From Streptomyces sp. NBC_00370 (GTDB taxonomy: Bacteria; Actinomycetota; Actinomycetes; Streptomycetales; Streptomycetaceae), in the NCBI RefSeq assembly GCF_036084755.1, contig NZ_CP107968.1, forward strand, positions 7,510,001 to 7,574,000: a DNA stretch of 64,000 nt, read 5' to 3'. Below, in pieces: positions 60,141-64,000 of this stretch; position 1 is the first letter of the stretch; each line of letters opens with the position of its first letter. The notes under the pieces are model-generated. The model was not told where the DNA came from and ran no database searches. It saw only the letters and a program-made list of their open reading frames with translations. Both the position numbers and the translations under genes were made by a program.

Positions 60141-61286
60141 ATGAAGAGATCCACCGTCTGCGTCACCACGGCATTACTGACAACGGCGCTGATGACGGCG
60201 CTGAGTGTCGGACCGGCTTCCTCGGCAACGGTAACGGCCGGGAGCCCGGGGACGCGGGCCGCCGCCGCGGCGCCCGCCAGTCTGCGGGTCCTGCCCCTGG
60301 GCGACTCCATCACCTGGGGCGTCGGAAGTCCGTCGGGCAACAGCTACCGAGGCTATCTGTGGAACGAGCTCGCGGCCGAGGGCCACGCTCTGGACTTCGT
60401 GGGCTCGGGACGCAACGGTCCGATGTCGGACCCCGACAACGAGGGCCACTCCGGGTGGCGTATCGACCAGATCGACTCGATCGCCGATTCGGTCCTGGCC
60501 CGGTACCGGCCCAACGTCGTCACGTTGGAAATCGGCACGAACGATCTGAACGGGAACTACGAGGTACCGACCGCTCCCGCCCGGCTGAGCGCGCTGATCG
60601 ACCGGATCACCAACGCCGCTCCTGACGCGACCGTGCTGGTGGGATCGGTGATCGTTTCCACCAGTGCCGGCGAGGAGGCCAGCCGGCCGGCGTTCAACGC
60701 GACGATCCCCGGGATGGTGTCGGCGAAGCAGGCGGCGGGCAAGCACGTGCGCTTCGTCGACATGAGTGCCCTGACGGCGGCGGACCTCTCCGACGCCCTG
60801 CACCCCAACGACAACGGCTTCAGCAAGATGGCTGATGCCTTCAACGCCGGCATCCAGGCCGCCGACAGTGCGGGCTGGCTCAAGGCGCCGGTGGGCGTGG
60901 GCCAACAGGTGCAGTCCGGTGTCGCGGGGAAGTGTCTGGACGTCAACGCCGGCAGCAGTGCGAACGGCGCCGCCGTGCAGATCTGGGGATGCAACGGCAC
61001 CGACGCCCAGATCTGGTCGGCGCGCACCGACGGCACGCTTCGCGCCCTGGGCAAGTGCCTGGATGCCACCGGCGCCGGCACCGCCAACGGCACGAAGATC
61101 GAGATCTGGGACTGCAACGGCGGTACCAACCAGCAGTGGCAGGTCTACAACGGAGGCTACCGCAACCCCGTGTCCGGCCGCTGCCTGGACGACCCGGCTG
61201 CCTCGACCACCGACGGCACACAGTTGGTGCTGTGGGACTGCAACGGCTCCGCCAACCAGAAATGGACGTCTCTGCAGCCGAGTTGA
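60141..61286 (+). CDS. Secreted SGNH/GDSL hydrolase with ricin lectin
   Basis: A 381-residue exported protein. The signal peptide is about 1-29. SGNH block I is LPLGDSITWGVG (S56), block III is LEIGTNDLNGNY and block V is DALHPNDNGF (D218, H221). The ricin lectin is about 255-381. SGNH hydrolases are esterases; in a glycan locus it may remove acetyl groups from the polysaccharide. Codon 12 is TTA. It is the last gene of the same-strand run and is followed by a strong terminator. Confidence 0.9.
   Translation: MKRSTVCVTTALLTTALMTALSVGPASSATVTAGSPGTRAAAAAPASLRVLPLGDSITWGVGSPSGNSYRGYLWNELAAEGHALDFVGSGRNGPMSDPDNEGHSGWRIDQIDSIADSVLARYRPNVVTLEIGTNDLNGNYEVPTAPARLSALIDRITNAAPDATVLVGSVIVSTSAGEEASRPAFNATIPGMVSAKQAAGKHVRFVDMSALTAADLSDALHPNDNGFSKMADAFNAGIQAADSAGWLKAPVGVGQQVQSGVAGKCLDVNAGSSANGAAVQIWGCNGTDAQIWSARTDGTLRALGKCLDATGAGTANGTKIEIWDCNGGTNQQWQVYNGGYRNPVSGRCLDDPAASTTDGTQLVLWDCNGSANQKWTSLQPS
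60174..60176 (+). other. TTA (bldA-type) codon 12 of SGNH gene
   Basis: Leu12 is encoded TTA within the signal peptide. It is the second TTA codon near a start in the locus, supporting developmental control through bldA. Confidence 0.65.
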
Positions 61287-61377
61287 CGGCCGAAAGAGGC
61301 GTGTGCCGCGGCTGCGCAAGCTGTACCGGTCGTTCCTCGCGCTGAACTGATCCATATCCGAAGCCGGTGTCTCGGAG

Positions 61378-61409
61378 TCCGGCGGGGCGAGCCGCATCGC
61401 CCCGCCGGA
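61378..61409. terminator. Bidirectional terminator between SGNH and DUF4232 genes
   Basis: TCCGGCGGGGCGA and TCGCCCCGCCGGA form perfect 13-bp arms around a 6-base loop (GCCGCA). It lies between two convergent genes, 92 bases after the SGNH stop. Confidence 0.8.
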
Positions 61410-61432
61410 TCCGGTCAGCAGCCGGCCGGTGC

Positions 61433-61975
61433 CTACTTTCCTACCGGGTTGAGGAAGGTGGCCGGGTGTGTGGCGCCGTCCTGCTTGAGGATCTGGCCGC
61501 CGAACGGCCACTTCAGGGTGAAGTGGGTCGTCTCGTTCGGCGGGGTCACCAGGAACTTCGACGGAACGAACTTCTCCTTCTTCGGCGTGGACGTGGCCAC
61601 CGGGAGCAGGGTGATGCTGAAGTCCGTCGTGTCCCCCGGTGCCAGGGCGATCTTCACGGGCTTCTCGGAGGAACGCGCCAACGACCAGGTGCCGTCGGTC
61701 GTCTGAGCGCCGGTCATGTCGACACCCGCGAAGCCGGACAGGGTGCAGGTGCGCTTGCTCGTGTTGGTGAACCAGATGAAGGCCTGCGTCTGCTTCGCGC
61801 TCTGCCCCATCTCCGGCGCCGCGTCACCGCCCAGGGCGAAACCGGCCTTCAGATCCGCGGTGTGGCAGCGGGTCGGCGCGGCCTTGGCGGTGGCGGCCGA
61901 GGCCGGGACGGCGGCGGCGACGGTGCCGGCGGCGACCACGGCGGCAACGGTCATCACGGTCAGCTTGCTCTTCAT
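61433..61975 (-). CDS. Secreted DUF4232 domain protein
   Basis: A 180-residue exported protein. The signal peptide is about 1-28 (ends PASAATA). The DUF4232 beta-sandwich contains RCHTADLKAGFALG and QTQAFIWFTNTSKRTCTLSGFAGVDMTG, with two cysteines that likely form a disulfide. The family is widespread and secreted in streptomycetes, function unknown. It lies between the glycan locus and the lanthipeptide gene. Confidence 0.85.
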   Translation of the reverse strand: MKSKLTVMTVAAVVAAGTVAAAVPASAATAKAAPTRCHTADLKAGFALGGDAAPEMGQSAKQTQAFIWFTNTSKRTCTLSGFAGVDMTGAQTTDGTWSLARSSEKPVKIALAPGDTTDFSITLLPVATSTPKKEKFVPSKFLVTPPNETTHFTLKWPFGGQILKQDGATHPATFLNPVGK

Positions 61976-62753
61976 GAATTCGGCTCCTGGATAGGAATTG
62001 GCGAGTTTGGTAAGCGCTTCTGCGGACTTGAAGACGTGAAGTGTGCGGGAAGGGTTCGGTGCGGCGGAGAAGTTTCTTCGGGGATTTCTCGGGAGGTCGC
62101 GTCCGCTGCTTCCAGCCCACCGCGAGCGGGCCCGGCGGATTATCGGAAAGGCTGGCTGCACATCTATTGTGACGACCTCAGCTTGTTCCGCGATCTGTTC
62201 CATCCGCAACAAGGAACGGTCATTCCGGGAAGCTGGAATGCTGAAAGGTGCGCTGACCAGGGCAGATGCCGACTGCCTGGAACGGCCGACTGGAACGGGA
62301 GGGCGTCGGCCGTAGGGAGGGCGCCCACCGGCCGGCTGCGGACCGGCAGCATCAGGCAAGAGATGAGTAAAACGCGCATACCGCAAGCCGCTGAAACCGC
62401 CTACCGTTTGTTGACCCTTCTCGATCGTCTCTACAGACGAGAGATGTCATGGCAGCCATTGACTGTCGAGTGAGGGTTGTTGACAACGTTCAGGGCGGAT
62501 ATTGGCCCAGCCGGATCTCGGTCAGAACCAACCTCGTCCCGCCATGACGTCTGCGCCGCGCATGCCGGGCAGTCGGTGAGTCCGTGCGTTCGGCCGTGGT
62601 CGGTGTGCGGGTGGAGGGTGCATTGTGCATGTCCGGGTGCACACGCGAGACGTGACAGCGGTGACTGTTGCGGCTCTCCCGCGGCGTGGCACCTTCTGTA
62701 GCGCGCCGACAACGACACGACGTCGGCAACACCGCGACTGCAGGGGAGTGAGT
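61976..62753. other. 778-bp intergenic region without a supported gene
   Basis: No frame here shows codon bias or a recognisable domain. It must hold the DUF4232 promoter (minus) and the LanKC promoter (plus). Visible elements are AAGCGCTT (62012-62019) 37 bases from the DUF4232 start and TTGACA (62480-62485) inside TTGACAACGTTCA, which resembles both a -35 and the GACAACGTTGTC palindrome half. I found no lanthipeptide precursor (no LxLQ-type leader) here. Confidence 0.5.
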
Positions 62754-64000
62754 GTGAATCCGGAGTACGCCGCATACTGCGAGGCGGACCGTGTCTTCTA
62801 CGACGCGCCGCACCGCTCCTCCGCCGGTCGTCAGGGTGAAGGCGCGCTCTACGGTCCGGCCCGTGAGGCCGCCCCCGAGGGGTGGGAGCGGTCGCGGCGT
62901 GGTGACTGGCTCTCCCTCAGCCCGCTCGGTCTGCGGGTGCCGTCGCAGGGCTGGAAGATCCACGTCTCGGCGGGACTCGACAACGCGGAATCGGTTCTGC
63001 GGCGGGTGCTCGACTACTGTCTCCCGCGCCGGCTGCCCGTCAAGTTCATACCCGGGCCCGCCCTGTTGCATCTGCGTAACGCGAAGTACGCGGACCGGGC
63101 GGGCAGTGGCAAATTCATCACGGTGTATCCACACTCCGAGGACCAGTTCCAGGATGTGTGCGAGGGGCTGATGGCCCTTCTCGAAGGTGAGCACGGTCCC
63201 TACATCCTGAGCGATCTGCGCTGCGGCAGTGGCCCCGTGCATGTGCGGTACGGGGCGTTCGCACCGCGGTTCTGTCCCGCGCCCGACGGCCGCCTCGTAC
63301 CCGCAGTCGCCGATCCGCAGGGCCGGCTCGTCCCCGATCCGCGCGGTCCTTCGCTGAACATCCCCGCGTGGGTGACACCCCCGCCGTTCCTGCTGCCGCA
63401 TCTTGAGGCGCGCAAGGCCGTCGGGCTGGCCGATGTGCCCTACGCCGTCGAGGGCGCCCTGCACTTCTCCAACGGGGGAGGCGTCTACCTCGGCCGGGAC
63501 ACCCGCAGCGGGGAGCGTGTGGTGCTCAAGGAAGCACGGCCGTACGCCGGACTGGCCGCGGACGGGGCCGACGCGGTGGCCCGGCTGGAGCGCGAGCGGG
63601 TGGCGCTGGAGCAACTGACCGGGCTGGACTGCGTACCCGAGGTCCGGGACACCCTCGACATCGGTGAGCACCGCTTCCTCGTACTGCAGCACGTGCCCGG
63701 CGCCACCCTCAACGCCGTGTTCGCCCGCAGGTTCCCGCTCTCGCAGGCGGAGCCGACACCGGAGCTGATCGCCGAACACGCCGCGTGGGCAACGAGGTTG
63801 TACGGACTCGTCGAGCGTGCCGTGCTCGACGTCCATGAACGCGGTGTCGTCATCAGCGACCTGCACATGAGCAACATCATGGTCTCCGAGGACGAATCCC
63901 GGGTCGTACTGCTGGACTTCGAGGCCGCGTCGAGAACCGACGAGCGGCGCCGCCAGATCGTCGCCAACCCGGCGTTCGTCGCGCCGTCCGACCGGCGGGG
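62754..64000 (+). CDS. Class III lanthipeptide synthetase LanKC, N-terminal part (runs off window)
   Basis: An open frame of 415 codons reaches the right edge. It begins VNPEYAAYCEADRVFYDAP (RamC/LabKC-like opening). A lyase-like domain to about residue 210 contains WKIHVSAGLDNAESVLRRVLDYC and SGKFITVYPHSEDQ. A Ser/Thr kinase domain follows with GGVYLGRD, the ATP lysine in VVLKEA, the catalytic loop VISDLHMSNIMV and DFE (in place of DFG). The cyclase domain would lie to the right. GTG 62754 has GGGGAG 5 bases upstream. LanKC phosphorylates, eliminates and cyclises Ser/Cys in class III peptides. The precursor gene is not in view. Confidence 0.88.
   Translation, partial: MNPEYAAYCEADRVFYDAPHRSSAGRQGEGALYGPAREAAPEGWERSRRGDWLSLSPLGLRVPSQGWKIHVSAGLDNAESVLRRVLDYCLPRRLPVKFIPGPALLHLRNAKYADRAGSGKFITVYPHSEDQFQDVCEGLMALLEGEHGPYILSDLRCGSGPVHVRYGAFAPRFCPAPDGRLVPAVADPQGRLVPDPRGPSLNIPAWVTPPPFLLPHLEARKAVGLADVPYAVEGALHFSNGGGVYLGRDTRSGERVVLKEARPYAGLAADGADAVARLERERVALEQLTGLDCVPEVRDTLDIGEHRFLVLQHVPGATLNAVFARRFPLSQAEPTPELIAEHAAWATRLYGLVERAVLDVHERGVVISDLHMSNIMVSEDESRVVLLDFEAASRTDERRRQIVANPAFVAPSDRR

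Noticed and set aside
62490..63866. A 458-residue antisense open frame over the lanthipeptide synthetase
   Set aside because: The plus frame carries a complete LanKC N-terminus with kinase motifs.
1..64000. CRISPR arrays, tRNA and rRNA genes
   Set aside because: No regularly spaced direct repeats and no cloverleaf or rRNA-like segments were seen in reading; a tRNAscan-SE run would settle tRNAs.

Overview
The window looks like chromosomal DNA from a high-GC actinomycete, almost certainly Streptomyces or a close relative. The evidence is strongly GC-biased third codon positions, GTG starts, a WhiB protein, a SigB-family sigma factor, a DUF574-type methyltransferase, DUF5709 and DUF6479 proteins, an HpnH hopanoid enzyme, and rare TTA (bldA-type) codons at the front of two secreted-enzyme genes. 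All calls come from reading the sequence; no database search was run.

Region 1 (1-29.7 kb) is mostly ordinary streptomycete housekeeping and accessory metabolism. It opens with a cut-off SIS-domain sugar isomerase and a class II aldolase (amino-sugar or tagatose-type catabolism). Single-gene units follow: GtrA, HxlR/DoxX, an FGE-like protein, a TolB-like propeller, hydrolases, HpnH with a divergent TetR regulator, MOSC, a FetB-like permease, a methyltransferase, a CDGSH protein, a heme-oxygenase-like redox enzyme and a SigB-type sigma factor. A cobalt-uptake pair, cbtB-cbtA, sits behind a cobalamin riboswitch. At 19.7-28.2 kb a central-carbon/redox block carries NDH-2 and transketolase, then WhiB, a succinate-semialdehyde-type dehydrogenase, phosphoketolase and a LigD-type polymerase. 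Strong hairpins separate many of the units.

Region 2 (29.9-42.2 kb) is a stress/hypoxia island: four universal stress proteins, a DevS/OsdK-like GAF-GAF histidine kinase, STAS, CBS-BON, a PPOX-fold flavoprotein, a slipin, and a complete pyruvate formate-lyase plus activating enzyme. It also shows decay: an oxidoreductase lacking its central domain, an IS5-like transposase remnant and a beheaded P-type ATPase. Four intergenic regions hold GGGCC-N4-GGCCC-like boxes spaced 22 bp apart, which I read as a candidate regulon signature for a DevR/OsdR-type response regulator. No such regulator is encoded in the window.

Region 3 (42.3-46.8 kb) carries an S33-type hydrolase, a divergent EamA exporter/LysR pair and a membrane-anchored pentapeptide-repeat protein.

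Region 4 (46.8-61.3 kb) is a secreted glycan-degradation locus. GH92, divergent to GH59, a GH63/MGH1-like (alpha/alpha)6 hydrolase, a second GH92, GH76 and an SGNH esterase all carry a C-terminal ricin-type (CBM13) lectin. The set points to mannan or N-glycan breakdown outside the cell. The lectin segments of the two GH92 genes form a 348-bp inverted repeat with only three mismatches, 11 kb apart. Recombination there would invert the locus while keeping both reading frames and would change which promoter drives GH76-SGNH.

The window ends with a DUF4232 secreted protein and the first 415 codons of a class III lanthipeptide synthetase (LanKC), so a lanthipeptide cluster probably continues to the right.
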